Assembly: GCF_000308575.1 (NCBI RefSeq)
Contig: NZ_BAFZ01000026.1
Span: 1 to 64,000, forward strand
Direction: 5' to 3'
From: Nocardia exalbida NBRC 100660
GTDB lineage: Bacteria > Actinomycetota > Actinomycetes > Mycobacteriales > Mycobacteriaceae
DNA length: 64,000 bases
The notes under the pieces are model-generated. The model saw nothing but the letters and a program-made list of their open reading frames with translations. It searched no databases and was not told the DNA's origin. How positions within the stretch are numbered: position 1 is the stretch's first letter; each line of letters opens with the position of its first letter. Shown in pieces: positions 26,479 through 35,915 of the stretch. The translations under genes and the position numbers were made by a program.

Positions 26479-26651
26479 AGTGCCAGGTCCTCTCTTCGCC
26501 TCTATCAGCGGACTGATCAGGCTATTCCCGTTTTCCGACTAGCTACGGATGAAGCATTCGTCCTCGGATGCACTCATTGCTTCTCTGCAACAAGCCGGTA
26601 CCCGCCAGAGTAAGTGTTACCGAGGCCGATGCCACCCTTTGTGCGCGGCCT

Positions 26652-26670
26652 ATCGAGCGTATCGCTCGAT
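26652..26670 (-). terminator. Hairpin at the accD5 stop codon
   Basis: ATCGAGCG-TAT-CGCTCGAT forms a perfect 8-bp stem touching the accD5 stop codon. With no T-run, it may attenuate rather than end transcription before accE5, lowering epsilon-subunit output, or shield the upstream mRNA from exonucleases. Confidence 0.45.
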
Positions 26671-28310
26671 CACAGCGGGATGTTGCCGTGTTTCTTCGGC
26701 GGAAGGGTCACCATCTTGCGTTCGAGCAGTCGCAGCGCGGACACGATCTGGCCGCGCGTGTGCGACGGCGGGATCACCGCGTCCACGTATCCGCGCTCGG
26801 CGGCGACGTACGGGTTCACGAGGGTGTCCTCGTACTCGTTCTGGAGCTCGAGCCGCAGCGCATCGACGTCTCCGCCCTCTTTGGCGGCCTGCTGCAGCTG
26901 CTTGCGATAGACGAACCCGACGGCGCCGGAAGCGCCCATGACGGCGATCTGGGCGGTCGGCCAGGCGAGGTTCACATCGGCGCCCATGTGCTTGGAACCC
27001 ATGACGTCGTAGGCGCCGCCGTAGGCCTTGCGGGTGATGATCGTGATTTTGCCCACAGTGGCCTCACCGTAGGCGTAGAGCAGCTTCGCGCCGCGCCGGA
27101 TGATGCCGTTGTATTCCTGTCCGGTACCGGGCAGGAAGCCGGGCACGTCGACCAGGGTGATGATCGGGATGTTGAACGCGTCGCAGGTACGCACGAAGCG
27201 CGCGGCCTTTTCCGAGGCGTCGATGTCCAGGCAGCCCGCGAACTGGGTGGGCTGGTTGGCCACGATGCCGACGCTGCGGCCGTCGATCCGGCCGAAGCCG
27301 ACGATGATGTTCATCGCGCGCTCGGCCTGCACCTCGAGGAACTCGTCGTCGTCGAGCAGACGCCGGATCACCTCGTGCATGTCGTAGGGCTGGTTCGGCG
27401 AGTCCGGGATGATCGTGTCCAGCTCGAGGTCCTCGTCGGTGAGCGAGTCCTCGATCGCGCCGTCGATCGGGTCGGTGGCCGGGAAGCGGGGCGCCTCGGC
27501 GCGGTTGTTGCTCGGCAGGTAGGACAGCAGGTCCTTGACGTAGTCCAGGGCGTCCTGTTCGCCGGAGGCGACGTAGTGCGCGACGCCGGACTTGGTCATG
27601 TGCGTGTGCGCGCCGCCCAGGTCCTCCATGGTGACGTCCTCACCGGTGACCGTCTTGATGACGTCCGGGCCGGTGACGAACATCTGGCTGGTGCCGTCGA
27701 CCATGACGACGAAGTCGGTCAGCGCCGGGGAGTACACGTGGCCACCGGCGGCCGGGCCCATGATCAGCGAGATCTGCGGGATCACGCCGGAGGCCTGGAT
27801 GTTGCGGTGGAAGATCTCGCCGTAGAGGCCGAGGGAGACCACGCCCTCCTGGATGCGGGCGCCCGCGCCCTCGTTGATGCCGATCAGCGGGCGGCCGGTC
27901 TTCAGCGCCAGATCCATCACCTTGACGATCTTCTCGCCGTAGACCTCACCGAGGCTGCCGCCGAACACCGTCACGTCCTGGCTGAAGATGCAGACGTCGC
28001 GGCCGTCGATGGTGCCGTAACCGGTCACCACGCCGTCGCCGAGCGGGCGGTTGTTCTCCAGGCCGAAGTTCACACTGCGGTGGCGGGCCAGGGCGTCGAG
28101 TTCGACGAAAGAGCCTTCGTCCAGCAGCGCGAGGATGCGCTCGCGGGCGGTCATCTTGCCCTTCGCGTGCACCTTGTCGACCGCGGCCTCACCCATCGGG
28201 TGCTTGGCCTCTTCCAGCCGATTCCGCAGGTCAGCCAGCTTCCCGGCGGTGGTGTGGATATCGGGGGAGCCCGCCGGACCTGATGCGGGCTGCTGCTGGA
28301 CACTCGTCAT
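26670..28310 (-). CDS. accD5: Acyl-CoA (propionyl/acetyl-CoA) carboxylase beta subunit
   Basis: A 546-residue carboxyltransferase. N-terminal half contains [17 protein letters not shown] and the acyl-CoA-binding [12 protein letters not shown] segment; the C-terminal half holds the biotin/oxyanion loop with [15 protein letters not shown] and [13 protein letters not shown]. It transfers CO2 from biotin on AccA3 to propionyl- or acetyl-CoA, giving methylmalonyl-CoA for methyl-branched and mycolic lipids. The ATG giving MTSVQQQ matches the mycobacterial start; the much longer frame upstream runs across birA on the other strand and is not coding. First gene of accD5-accE5-maf. Confidence 0.97.
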   Translation of the reverse strand: MTSVQQQPASGPAGSPDIHTTAGKLADLRNRLEEAKHPMGEAAVDKVHAKGKMTARERILALLDEGSFVELDALARHRSVNFGLENNRPLGDGVVTGYGTIDGRDVCIFSQDVTVFGGSLGEVYGEKIVKVMDLALKTGRPLIGINEGAGARIQEGVVSLGLYGEIFHRNIQASGVIPQISLIMGPAAGGHVYSPALTDFVVMVDGTSQMFVTGPDVIKTVTGEDVTMEDLGGAHTHMTKSGVAHYVASGEQDALDYVKDLLSYLPSNNRAEAPRFPATDPIDGAIEDSLTDEDLELDTIIPDSPNQPYDMHEVIRRLLDDDEFLEVQAERAMNIIVGFGRIDGRSVGIVANQPTQFAGCLDIDASEKAARFVRTCDAFNIPIITLVDVPGFLPGTGQEYNGIIRRGAKLLYAYGEATVGKITIITRKAYGGAYDVMGSKHMGADVNLAWPTAQIAVMGASGAVGFVYRKQLQQAAKEGGDVDALRLELQNEYEDTLVNPYVAAERGYVDAVIPPSHTRGQIVSALRLLERKMVTLPPKKHGNIPL

Positions 28311-28514
28311 GGCATCGGAGTGTAACCAGTACCAGCGTTTACTTTCTAACCAAGACCGGGCTACCGGCGAGTAGAAAACCGCAGCTAGATCAATTTTCCC
28401 AGGCAAACTTCCTGGTCGGTAGCAGAGTCCGGAAGGCGGAAAATGAGTATCGCCGACCGGTCCCGCCCACCTAGCCTGAGGGCGACGGATTTCCGAGCGG
28501 GGGAGGAGCGCGTC

Positions 28515-28706
28515 ATGTGGGAATGGGGTAGAGCTCGCGCGGAGTACGCGGCCGAGACGGCGTGGACGCGGACCACCGAGGAGGCGCCGAAGTACGGCGA
28601 GCCCGAGGTGTGGGCCGAGGCGGCCGAAGGCGAGCGGGAGGACGGCGACGGGATGGGCGCGGCGGCGCGCGACCCGATCGTCTCCTCGTATGACCTTGTC
28701 GGGTAG
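28515..28706 (+). CDS. Small acidic hypothetical protein (63 aa)
   Basis: Starts [20 protein letters not shown], then a strongly acidic middle ([16 protein letters not shown]) and ends SSYDLVG. Support: GGGGGAGGAGCG seven bases before the ATG, and position 28 bp upstream of birA on the same strand, so it could be the first gene of a birA transcript. No known domain. Confidence 0.5.
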   Translation: MWEWGRARAEYAAETAWTRTTEEAPKYGEPEVWAEAAEGEREDGDGMGAAARDPIVSSYDLVG

Positions 28707-28734
28707 CGCCCGGTAGGACGAGTAGCCTGCCGGT

Positions 28735-29541
28735 GTGCAGAGGCCACCGTTGGATGCAGAGCAGTTGCGGCGCAGTGCCGTCGAGTCGCCCGAGCTGTCG
28801 TTCTTCACGCGGATCGATGTGGTCGAGTCGACCGGGTCCACGAACGCGGATCTGATCGCGCTGGCGGCCGATCCGGCCGCCGACCGCGTGGTTCTGCTGG
28901 CGGAGACCCAGGTGCAGGGGCGCGGCAGGCACGCGCGCACCTGGGTCAGCCCGCCGCGGGCGCAGCTGGCGATGTCGCTGCTGGTGCGGTTGCCCGGGAT
29001 CGGCCCGGCCTCGCTCGCCTGGCTGGCACTGCTGACCGGCGTGGCCGTGGTCGACGCGCTGCGGGCCACGGCGGGCGTGCCCGCGGAACTCAAATGGCCC
29101 AACGACGTGCTGATCGGGGGCCGCAAGGTGGCGGGCATCCTGGCCGAGGTCGCGGCGAGTGCGGAGGGCGGCGCGCCCGCCGTCGTGATCGGGCTCGGAC
29201 TCAACGTGAGCCTGACCGAAGAGGAACTGCCGGTGCCGCACGCCACCTCGCTCACCATCGCCGGCGCGCGGCAGACCGATCGCACGGTGCTCGTGCGATC
29301 CCTGCTGACCGAGTTCGCCCACCGCTTCACCGCGTGGCGCGACGCGGACTGGGCGATCGACGAGTTGGCCGCCGCCTATCGCGAGCGGTGCGCCACGATC
29401 GGCGCCGAGGTCCGTGCCGAGCTGCCCGGGGACCGGACGCTGACCGGCGTCGCCGAGGGCGTCGACGAATACGGCCGCCTGCTCATCGGCGGGCAAGCGG
29501 TATCCGCCGGCGACGTCACGCATCTGCGCGCCCAGTACTGA
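28735..29541 (+). CDS. birA: Biotin-[acetyl-CoA-carboxylase] ligase
   Basis: A 268-residue class I biotin protein ligase: it lacks the N-terminal repressor helix-turn-helix and is purely enzymatic. The biotinyl-AMP loop GRGRHART (62-69), [17 protein letters not shown] (from K120) and the C-terminal SH3-like domain (about 222-266) are all present. Its main substrate should be the BCCP domain of AccA3, encoded 5 kb away. GTG start. Divergent from accD5 with small intervening gene; convergent with the desaturase and separated from it by a strong hairpin. Confidence 0.95.
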   Translation: MQRPPLDAEQLRRSAVESPELSFFTRIDVVESTGSTNADLIALAADPAADRVVLLAETQVQGRGRHARTWVSPPRAQLAMSLLVRLPGIGPASLAWLALLTGVAVVDALRATAGVPAELKWPNDVLIGGRKVAGILAEVAASAEGGAPAVVIGLGLNVSLTEEELPVPHATSLTIAGARQTDRTVLVRSLLTEFAHRFTAWRDADWAIDELAAAYRERCATIGAEVRAELPGDRTLTGVAEGVDEYGRLLIGGQAVSAGDVTHLRAQY

Positions 29542-29551
29542 GCGCCGACGC

Positions 29552-29581
29552 CCGGCGGCGCGGCGGGCGCCGCGCCGCCGG
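29552..29581. terminator. Bidirectional hairpin between birA and desaturase
   Basis: Perfect 13-bp GC stem (CCGGCGGCGCGGC and its complement) with loop GGGC, sitting in the 59-bp gap of two convergent genes. Confidence 0.75.
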
Positions 29582-29600
29582 CAACGCGCGGCGGCGTGCC

Positions 29601-30554
29601 TCAGACGCGTTGGGCGACGCCGCGCGAGGCATCCCGGGCGAGGGCGCGATCGCGCTGCTCCTCGAACTTGATCACGTCCTTGCCCAGCTTCTCCAGGAAC
29701 GCGCCCAGTTCGTCGCGCGCCTGCTCGCCGCGGGGTCCGTAATCGGACCGCTCGAAGACATTCCATTGCTTGAGCACCGGTTGGAGCACCTCCTCCAGAT
29801 GCTGGCGCAGATCGTAGATGCCGTGCTTGGCCATCAGCACGCCGTAGCGGCGGAAATTCGGCATCCCGGCGCCGGGCATCAGGAAATTCCGCACGATCCT
29901 GGTGATCGCGGGCAGCGCTTGGTCGGGGACCAGGTCGAGCGCGGCGCCGCATATCGAGCGATAGAAGATCATGTGCAGGTTCTCGTCGGCGGAGATGCGC
30001 TGGAGCAGGCGGTCGGCGACGGCGTCGTTGCACGCCTTGCCCGTATTGCGGTGGGACACACGGGTGGCCAGCTCCTGGAAGGTGACGTACGCGACGCTCG
30101 CCAGGAATCCGCCCCACCCTTCCGGTGACTGGACGCCGTTGCTCATGTGGATCATCCGGGCCGCTTCCAGGGCGACCGGATCGACGGCGCGGGTGACGAC
30201 CAAGTAGTCCCGCATGGCGATGCCGTGGCGATTCTCCTCGGCGGTCCAACGGTCGACCCAGGTGCCCCACGGGCCGTCCTCGGAGAAGTTCTGTGCGATC
30301 TCCCGGTGATAGGAGGGCAAATTGTCCTCGGTGAGCAGATTGGTGATCATGGCGACCCGGGCGACCTCACTGAGGTGCGATTGCTCCGGCTCCCAGTCGA
30401 CGCCGCCCAGTGCGGCGAAATTGCGGCCCTGGCTCCACGGCACGTAGTCGTGCGGGTTCCAGTCTTTCGCCATGGACAGGTGCCGATCGACATTCTCTTC
30501 GGCGACGGGCTCGAGTTCGGCCAGGATTTGCAGCGGGGTCAGGTCTTTGGTCAC
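29601..30554 (-). CDS. Acyl-ACP desaturase (DesA type)
   Basis: Soluble ferritin-like di-iron desaturase of the plant stearoyl-ACP type, 317 residues, introducing a double bond into acyl-ACP for unsaturated and meromycolic chains. Iron-ligand motifs: E in TEDNLPSYH, EENRHG, the Glu of FQELATRVSHRN and DENLH. GTG at 30554 is fixed by GGAGG six bases upstream; the longer frame upstream has no ribosome site. Related to DesA1/DesA2 of mycobacteria but at a new place, between birA and the PH-domain gene, adding to the lipid-synthesis genes here. Needs an electron donor not encoded nearby. Confidence 0.92.
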   Translation of the reverse strand: MTKDLTPLQILAELEPVAEENVDRHLSMAKDWNPHDYVPWSQGRNFAALGGVDWEPEQSHLSEVARVAMITNLLTEDNLPSYHREIAQNFSEDGPWGTWVDRWTAEENRHGIAMRDYLVVTRAVDPVALEAARMIHMSNGVQSPEGWGGFLASVAYVTFQELATRVSHRNTGKACNDAVADRLLQRISADENLHMIFYRSICGAALDLVPDQALPAITRIVRNFLMPGAGMPNFRRYGVLMAKHGIYDLRQHLEEVLQPVLKQWNVFERSDYGPRGEQARDELGAFLEKLGKDVIKFEEQRDRALARDASRGVAQRV

Positions 30555-30713
30555 GCGTTCCTCCACGGTCGGAATCGACGATGATGGTGAGCCGGGCGTT
30601 GCGCGATACAGAGAGCCACTGCGCGGAATAGTCACACGCAGGGTGCCGATTGTGCAGCATGACGCGCTGCGGTGTCAGCCGTTCCGCCATCTTCAGGCGG
30701 TAGTGTTCCTGAC

Positions 30714-31259
30714 ATGGGTTATCCGGAGGATGTGCTGGCGCCCGAGGAACAGCTGCTGCTGCATCGCCACCCGCATTGGAAAATGCTCTTCTGGCCGATC
30801 GTGACGCTCATCGTGGCCACCGCGCTCGCCGGTTTCGCAGGGGGACTCGTCTCGCAGAAGGCCACGGGCACCACCGCCTCGGCGCTGCTCGTCACCGTGC
30901 TCGTGGTGTATCTGGCCATCCTGCTATGGCGCTGTGCCGCACCGGTTGTCCGATGGAAGTCGACGCATTTCATCATCACCGACCGGCGGGTACTGGTACG
31001 GCAGGGCGTGCTCACCCACAGCGGCATCGACATCCCGATGAGCCGGATCTCCAGCGTGCAGTTCCGGCACGGACTCTTCGATCGGCTGCTCGGCACCGGG
31101 ACGCTGATCATCGAGTCGTCCTCCTCGGAGCCGCTGGAATACGACGACATCCCGTCGGTCCAGCAGGTACACGCGCTGCTGTACCACCAGGTGTTCGAGG
31201 TCGACCGCCGTCGCGACGGCCGCGACGAGCGCCGCGACGACCGTCGCAGCTACCGGTGA
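30714..31259 (+). CDS. PH-domain (bPH2/YdbS-like) membrane protein
   Basis: A 181-residue membrane protein equivalent to Rv3278c (start MGYPEDVLAPEEQLLLHRHP). Two adjacent hydrophobic helices (about 27-50 and 58-77) precede a bacterial PH domain with the family pattern HFIITDRRVLVRQGVLTHSG and ISSVQFRHGLFDRLLGTGTL. The C-terminus is highly charged (DRRRDGRDERRDDRR). Function unknown; likely membrane-stress or lipid-linked. It lies 18 bp before the response regulator and may share its transcript. Confidence 0.88.
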   Translation: MGYPEDVLAPEEQLLLHRHPHWKMLFWPIVTLIVATALAGFAGGLVSQKATGTTASALLVTVLVVYLAILLWRCAAPVVRWKSTHFIITDRRVLVRQGVLTHSGIDIPMSRISSVQFRHGLFDRLLGTGTLIIESSSSEPLEYDDIPSVQQVHALLYHQVFEVDRRRDGRDERRDDRRSYR

Positions 31260-31276
31260 GCCCGTAACCTGGGCGT

Positions 31277-31954
31277 ATGACCGCTGTACTGCTGGCCGAG
31301 GACGACGACGCCATCGCGGCCCCGCTGTCACGCGCGCTCGGCCGCGAGGGCTACTCGGTGACCGTCGAGAGTTTCGGCCCGGCCGTGCTGCAACGAGCCC
31401 TGGAAGGCGGCCATGACCTGCTCATCCTCGACCTCGGCCTGCCCGGCATGGACGGGCTGGAGGTATGCCGTCAGGTGCGCGCTCGCGGCGCGGATCTGGC
31501 CGTGCTGATGCTCACCGCGCGCACCGACGAGGTGGATTTCGTGGTGGGGCTGGACGCGGGTGCCGACGACTACGTCGGCAAGCCGTTCCGCCTGGCCGAG
31601 CTGCTGGCCCGGGTGCGAGCGTTGTTGCGGCGCAGCGGAATCGGCGACGACACGGTCGAGGTCGGTGGGATCCGCCTGGAGCCCGCGGCGCGGCGCGTGC
31701 TGGTCAACGGAGTCGAAATCGGTTTGGCCAACAAGGAATACGAGTTGCTCAAGGTGCTGATCGACCGGGCGGGTCAGGTGGTGGCGCGCGAGACCATCCT
31801 GCGCGAGGTGTGGGGCGACGCGGAGCTGCGCGGTTCCAAGACGTTGGACATGCACATGTCCTGGTTGCGGCGCAAGATCGGCGACGAGGGCCCCATGGCC
31901 GAACGGCGCATCGTCACCGTGCGCGGGGTCGGCTTCCGGCTGAACACCGACTGA
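31277..31954 (+). CDS. OmpR-family response regulator
   Basis: A 225-residue regulator. Receiver domain (1-120) with acidic pocket EDDD (8-11), phospho-acceptor Asp52 in LILDLGLPG and the conserved Lys in DDYVGKPF. The C-terminal winged helix (about 130-223) ends with the typical TVRGVGFRL. One base separates its stop from the kinase start, so the two form a two-component operon with its own kinase. No target is evident; the neighbours (PH-domain protein, GtrA) suggest an envelope function. Confidence 0.95.
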   Translation: MTAVLLAEDDDAIAAPLSRALGREGYSVTVESFGPAVLQRALEGGHDLLILDLGLPGMDGLEVCRQVRARGADLAVLMLTARTDEVDFVVGLDAGADDYVGKPFRLAELLARVRALLRRSGIGDDTVEVGGIRLEPAARRVLVNGVEIGLANKEYELLKVLIDRAGQVVARETILREVWGDAELRGSKTLDMHMSWLRRKIGDEGPMAERRIVTVRGVGFRLNTD

Positions 31955-31955
31955 C

Positions 31956-33260
31956 GTGCGCCGCCGGATCCTGCGTTCCATGCTCACCGTGCTGACCCTC
32001 ACCACGGTGGTGCTCGGCGTGCCGCTGATCTACACGGCGTGGTTGTGGGTGGAGGACATCACGCGCAACGACCTGCAGAACCGGCTGGACCGGATCGCCG
32101 CGGAGATCATCGCGCAGGAGCGCGACGGCACGGTGCCCGGCGAGCTGGACATCCGGTCGGTGGCGCCGCTGGTGCCGGAGAACGGGAAGCTCACCATCGT
32201 CTACCCGTCGCAGCAGGACAACGCCTCGCGGCGCGACATCGGGGTGACCCAGGTGCCCGACCCGCTGGTCGAGTCGCTGTCCATGGGCAAGTCCGCGTCG
32301 CTGCGCCTGGAGGTGCCCTCGGCGCCGATGCATGCCATGCAGCGCCAGGCGGTCGCGGTGGTCGCGCTGGCGGTGCTCGCCTCGCTGGGCGCGGCGGTCT
32401 CGGTCGCGGTGGTCACCGCGCGGCGGGTGGCCGATCCGCTGCGGGACGTCGCGGCGCGCGCGGCGCGGCTGGCGATGGGCGATTTCCGCCCCGATCCGCG
32501 CAGGCACGGCATCGCGGAACTGGATCGGGTGTCCGATGTGCTCGACTCGGCGACCGTGGAGATCGCCGGACGGCTCCAGCGCGAACACGCCCTGGTGGCG
32601 GATGTCTCACATCAGCTGCGCAGCAGGCTCACCGCGGTGCGGCTGCGCCTCGACGAACTGTCCGCCCATCCCGATCCGGAAGTGGTGCACGAGGCCGAGG
32701 AGGCGATGGCCCAGGTCGACCGCCTCACCGATGCGATCGACGATCTGGTCCGCGCCTCCAGGGACGAGGACGCGGCCGATCGCGATCCGGTGCCGGTGAT
32801 GGACGAGTTGCGCGGTGTGGTGGCCGAATGGACCCACCCGTTCACCGAGGCGGGCCGGACGCTGACGCTCACCGGCGACGAGTCGCTGCGCGCCCCGATC
32901 ACGGGTTCGCGACTGCGCGAGGCGGTCGCGGTGCTGGTGGACAACGCCCTCATGCACGGCGGTGGGCCCTGCACGGTGTCGGTGCGCTCGGTGCGGCCGG
33001 GGGTCGGCCGTGAGCCGCTGGTGTGCGTCGAGGTCGCCGACGAGGGGCACGGCGTTCGTGACGAGCTGGCGCCGCACATCTTCGACCGGGGCTTCTCCGC
33101 GGGCGGTTCCACCGGAGTCGGCCTCGCGCTGGCGCGGGCGTTGGTCGAGGCGGACGGCGGACGCCTGGAATTGCAACGGCGCAGGCCCGCGCTGTTCGCG
33201 GTGTTCCTCGGGGCCTCGAAGGCCCGTCCGGCGAACGCGGTGGTGGCCGAGCCGCGCTGA
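31956..33260 (+). CDS. Sensor histidine kinase
   Basis: A 434-residue membrane kinase: first transmembrane helix about 12-31, extracytoplasmic sensor about 32-130, second helix about 131-153, HAMP linker (ARRVADPLRDV) to about 208, HisKA with phospho-His219 in DVSHQLRSRL, N box LVDNALMHGG, G box GHGVRDELA and STGVGLALARAL. GTG start one base after the response regulator. It ends one base short of the convergent gtrA stop. The ligand is unknown. Confidence 0.94.
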   Translation: MRRRILRSMLTVLTLTTVVLGVPLIYTAWLWVEDITRNDLQNRLDRIAAEIIAQERDGTVPGELDIRSVAPLVPENGKLTIVYPSQQDNASRRDIGVTQVPDPLVESLSMGKSASLRLEVPSAPMHAMQRQAVAVVALAVLASLGAAVSVAVVTARRVADPLRDVAARAARLAMGDFRPDPRRHGIAELDRVSDVLDSATVEIAGRLQREHALVADVSHQLRSRLTAVRLRLDELSAHPDPEVVHEAEEAMAQVDRLTDAIDDLVRASRDEDAADRDPVPVMDELRGVVAEWTHPFTEAGRTLTLTGDESLRAPITGSRLREAVAVLVDNALMHGGGPCTVSVRSVRPGVGREPLVCVEVADEGHGVRDELAPHIFDRGFSAGGSTGVGLALARALVEADGGRLELQRRRPALFAVFLGASKARPANAVVAEPR

Positions 33261-33261
33261 C

Positions 33262-33801
33262 TCAGCCGCGGCCGAGTTCCTCTTCCACGAGGTCGACGAA
33301 CTCCGCTTCGAGCTCTTTCATCTCGTCCGGGAAGACCCAGCGGCGCATCGACCAGAAACGGAAGGCCATCTGCAGCAGATTGCCGATGATGAAGGCGCTG
33401 ATGAAGTCGGCGATGTTCTCGACCGTGAAGCTCACGTTGGGCTGGCGCAGGTCGAAGACGTAGCTGGAGATCCACAGCGGGGTGAAGGCGAGGACCACGC
33501 CGACGCCGCTGACGGCGAAGAACAGCAGCGCCTCGTGATGACGTTCGCGCCCGCCGCGATTCTTGAACGACCATTCCCGGTTCAGGATGTAGGACGCGAT
33601 CACGGCGATGACGCCGGAAATGATCTTGGCCGTAACCGGTTTCTCGGCGAGTACCGTCCACTTGAGTCCGTAGAAGATGCCGCTGTCGATCACGAAGGTG
33701 GTCGCGCCGACGATCGCGAATTTGATCAACTCCCGATGCCGGTACGCGATATCTTGCAGCGGCTTGGGAAGGACGCTGACCACGTCTTCGACGAATGACA
33801 C
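33262..33801 (-). CDS. GtrA-family membrane protein
   Basis: A 179-residue protein with four predicted membrane helices and the GtrA pattern (FAIVGATTFVID, SYILNREWSFKNRG, RFWSMRRWVFPDE). GtrA proteins are thought to help move polyprenyl-linked sugars across the membrane for cell-wall glycans (arabinogalactan in relatives). It corresponds to Rv3277, beside purK. The GTG at 33801 is chosen since no better start is found upstream; ribosome site weak. Ends with an acidic tail. Distinct from the second GtrA-like gene at 44.2 kb. Confidence 0.87.
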   Translation of the reverse strand: MSFVEDVVSVLPKPLQDIAYRHRELIKFAIVGATTFVIDSGIFYGLKWTVLAEKPVTAKIISGVIAVIASYILNREWSFKNRGGRERHHEALLFFAVSGVGVVLAFTPLWISSYVFDLRQPNVSFTVENIADFISAFIIGNLLQMAFRFWSMRRWVFPDEMKELEAEFVDLVEEELGRG

Positions 33802-33840
33802 AAGACCGGAGTGTACCGGTACCGACCATTCGAGCCGGCC

Positions 33841-35061
33841 ATGACAATATTGTCCGACGTGAGCGCACGTTCCTTCGATCCATCGGCAATGCCCACCGTC
33901 ACCATGATCGGTGGCGGACAGCTGGCGCGTATGACGCATCAGGCGGCGATCGCGCTGGGCCAGCGGCTGCGCGTACTCGCCGAGAACCCCGAGGACCCGG
34001 CGGCCCAGGTGAGCCCGGAGGTGGTGCTCGGCAGCCACACCGACCTGGGCGCGCTGCGCAAGGCGGCGGTCGGGTCGCACGCGCTGACCTTCGACCACGA
34101 GCACGTGCCGACCGAGCACCTGGAGGCGCTGGTCGCCGAGGGCGTCAACGTGCAGCCGCCGCCGCAGGCGCTGGTCTACGCGCAGGACAAGCTGGCGATG
34201 CGCAGCAAGCTGAGCGGGCTCGGGCTGCCAGTGCCCGCGTTCACGCCGGTGACCTCGGTCGCCGACGCGGTGCGCTTCGGCGACGAGCACGGCTGGCGGA
34301 TCGTGCTGAAGGCGGTGCGCGGCGGTTACGACGGACGCGGCGTGTGGATGCCCGAGTCCGCCGACGAGGCCGCGGCGATCGTCACCGACCAGCTCGCGTA
34401 CGGCGCCCAGCTGCTGGCGGAGGCGAGGATCGAGCTGAAGCGCGAGCTGTCGGCGATGGTGGCCCGTTCGCCGTTCGGGCAGGCCGCGACCTGGCCGGTG
34501 GTGGAGACCGTGCAGCGCAAGGGTCAGTGCGCGGTCGTCATCGCGCCCGCGCCCGACCTGCCGGAGGACACGGCCGCCGCGGCGGAGACGATGGCGTTGA
34601 ACCTCGCGAAGGAACTCGGCGTCGTCGGCGTCATGGCGGTGGAGCTGTTCGAGACCACCGACGGCGACCTGCTGGTGAACGAGCTGGCCATGCGCCCGCA
34701 CAACTCCGGGCACTGGGGGATGGACGGCGCCCGCACCGGGCAGTTCGAACAGCATCTGCGCGCCGTGCTCGACTACCCGCTCGGCGACACCGCGCCGCTG
34801 GCGCCGGTGACCGTGATGGCCAACATCCTCGGCGCGCCGCAGGCCCCGGAGATGTCGATGGACGAGCGGCTGCACCACCTGTTCGCGCGGCTCCCGGAGG
34901 CGAAGGTGCACCTGTACGGGAAGGGCGAGCGTCCCGACCGCAAGATCGGGCACGTCAACATCCTCGGCGACGACGTGGCCGAGGTTCGGGAGAAGGCCGA
35001 GCGGGCGGCGCACTGGATGTCGCACGCGATCTGGACCGACGGATGGGATCCGCATGAGTGA
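33841..35061 (+). CDS. purK: N5-carboxyaminoimidazole ribonucleotide synthase
   Basis: ATP-grasp enzyme that carboxylates AIR to N5-CAIR in purine synthesis, about 406 residues. Features: [20 protein letters not shown] near the N-terminus, [20 protein letters not shown] in the ATP-grasp domain and [13 protein letters not shown] near the C-terminus. Start uncertain: ATG at 33841, GTG at 33859 or ATG at 33889; none has a good ribosome site. A 12-bp palindrome GACAATATTGTC (33843-33854) overlaps the first option and could be regulatory if translation starts later. Overlaps purE by eight bases. Confidence 0.93.
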   Translation: MTILSDVSARSFDPSAMPTVTMIGGGQLARMTHQAAIALGQRLRVLAENPEDPAAQVSPEVVLGSHTDLGALRKAAVGSHALTFDHEHVPTEHLEALVAEGVNVQPPPQALVYAQDKLAMRSKLSGLGLPVPAFTPVTSVADAVRFGDEHGWRIVLKAVRGGYDGRGVWMPESADEAAAIVTDQLAYGAQLLAEARIELKRELSAMVARSPFGQAATWPVVETVQRKGQCAVVIAPAPDLPEDTAAAAETMALNLAKELGVVGVMAVELFETTDGDLLVNELAMRPHNSGHWGMDGARTGQFEQHLRAVLDYPLGDTAPLAPVTVMANILGAPQAPEMSMDERLHHLFARLPEAKVHLYGKGERPDRKIGHVNILGDDVAEVREKAERAAHWMSHAIWTDGWDPHE

Positions 35062-35569
35062 AGAAGTGGCCATCGGCCCGGCTGTCGGCCTGATCATGGG
35101 CAGCGACTCCGACTGGCCGACGATGGAGGCCGCCGCGGAGGCGCTGGCGGAATTCGGGATCCGCTTCGAGGTGGGCGTCGTCTCGGCGCACCGTACCCCG
35201 CAGCGCATGCTCGACTACGCGCGTGACGCCGCCGGTCGAGGGTTGAAGGTCATCATCGCGGGCGCGGGCGGCGCGGCCCACCTGCCCGGCATGGTGGCCT
35301 CCGCCACGCCGCTGCCGGTGATCGGCGTCCCGGTCCCGCTGAAGTACCTCGACGGCATGGACTCGCTGCTGTCCATCGTGCAGATGCCCGCGGGCGTGCC
35401 CGTCGCCACCGTCTCCATCGGCGGCGCCCGCAACGCCGGCCTGCTCGCCACCCGCATCCTCGCCGCCCACGACCCGGCCCTGCGCACCCGCATGGAACAG
35501 TTCCAGGCCGGACTCGAGCAGATGGTGCTGGAGAAGGACGACGCACTGCGCACGAAGCTCTTGGGCTGA
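35054..35569 (+). CDS. purE: N5-carboxyaminoimidazole ribonucleotide mutase
   Basis: Class I PurE, 171 residues, converting N5-CAIR to CAIR. The active-site segments [18 protein letters not shown] and [12 protein letters not shown] are intact. Its start overlaps the purK stop by eight bases, so translation is coupled and the two enzymes are made together, as expected for an unstable intermediate passed between them. Confidence 0.96.
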   Translation: MSEEVAIGPAVGLIMGSDSDWPTMEAAAEALAEFGIRFEVGVVSAHRTPQRMLDYARDAAGRGLKVIIAGAGGAAHLPGMVASATPLPVIGVPVPLKYLDGMDSLLSIVQMPAGVPVATVSIGGARNAGLLATRILAAHDPALRTRMEQFQAGLEQMVLEKDDALRTKLLG

Positions 35570-35915
35570 GCGGTCCCCAGGGGACTTCGTGAATGACGTG
35601 GTTCGCGCCGGCGACCCGCGGAAATGCCGCGGGCGGAACTGCGCGCCGTAGGACAGCGCCATGACCGAGGCGCGGGTGAGATGCTCGCGGGCGGTCTCGT
35701 CGGCGATGTCCAGCAGGGGCTAAGGCCCCAGATCGGCGCGAGCATGGCCGGCCCGGTCCTGCACGTCGCCGGTGCGGACCGAGAGCAGGAAGGCTTCGCG
35801 GGGGGTCCCGGCCCGCAGCCGAATCGGTCCGCAGACCTCGGCTCGAGATGGCGCGACAGCGGAATCTCCGGCGCGGAGAACTGGGGGTTTCGGTCGCTGA
35901 CTACGGTGTGAGGTC
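35570..35915. other. Gap after purE; possible decayed gene on the minus strand
   Basis: No intact gene is visible in these 346 bases. On the minus strand one frame reads AGTPREAFLLSVRTGDV and RAGHARADLGP, meets TAG at about 35720, and continues in the same frame as LLDIADETAREHLTRASVMALS before trailing into purE. The texture looks protein-like and interrupted by a single stop, so it may be a decayed gene of unknown family. The TetR promoter must also lie here. Confidence 0.35.

Noticed and set aside
26568..28283. Long plus-strand frame opposite accD5
   Set aside because: Shadow of a strongly biased gene; no motifs.
28311..29330. N-terminal extension of accD5 to about 886 residues
   Set aside because: It crosses birA, which is confirmed on the other strand; mycobacterial AccD5 starts at MTSV, here position 28310.
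33802..35208. N-terminal extension of the GtrA gene over purK
   Set aside because: Antisense to purK and purE; the extension has no membrane or enzyme features.
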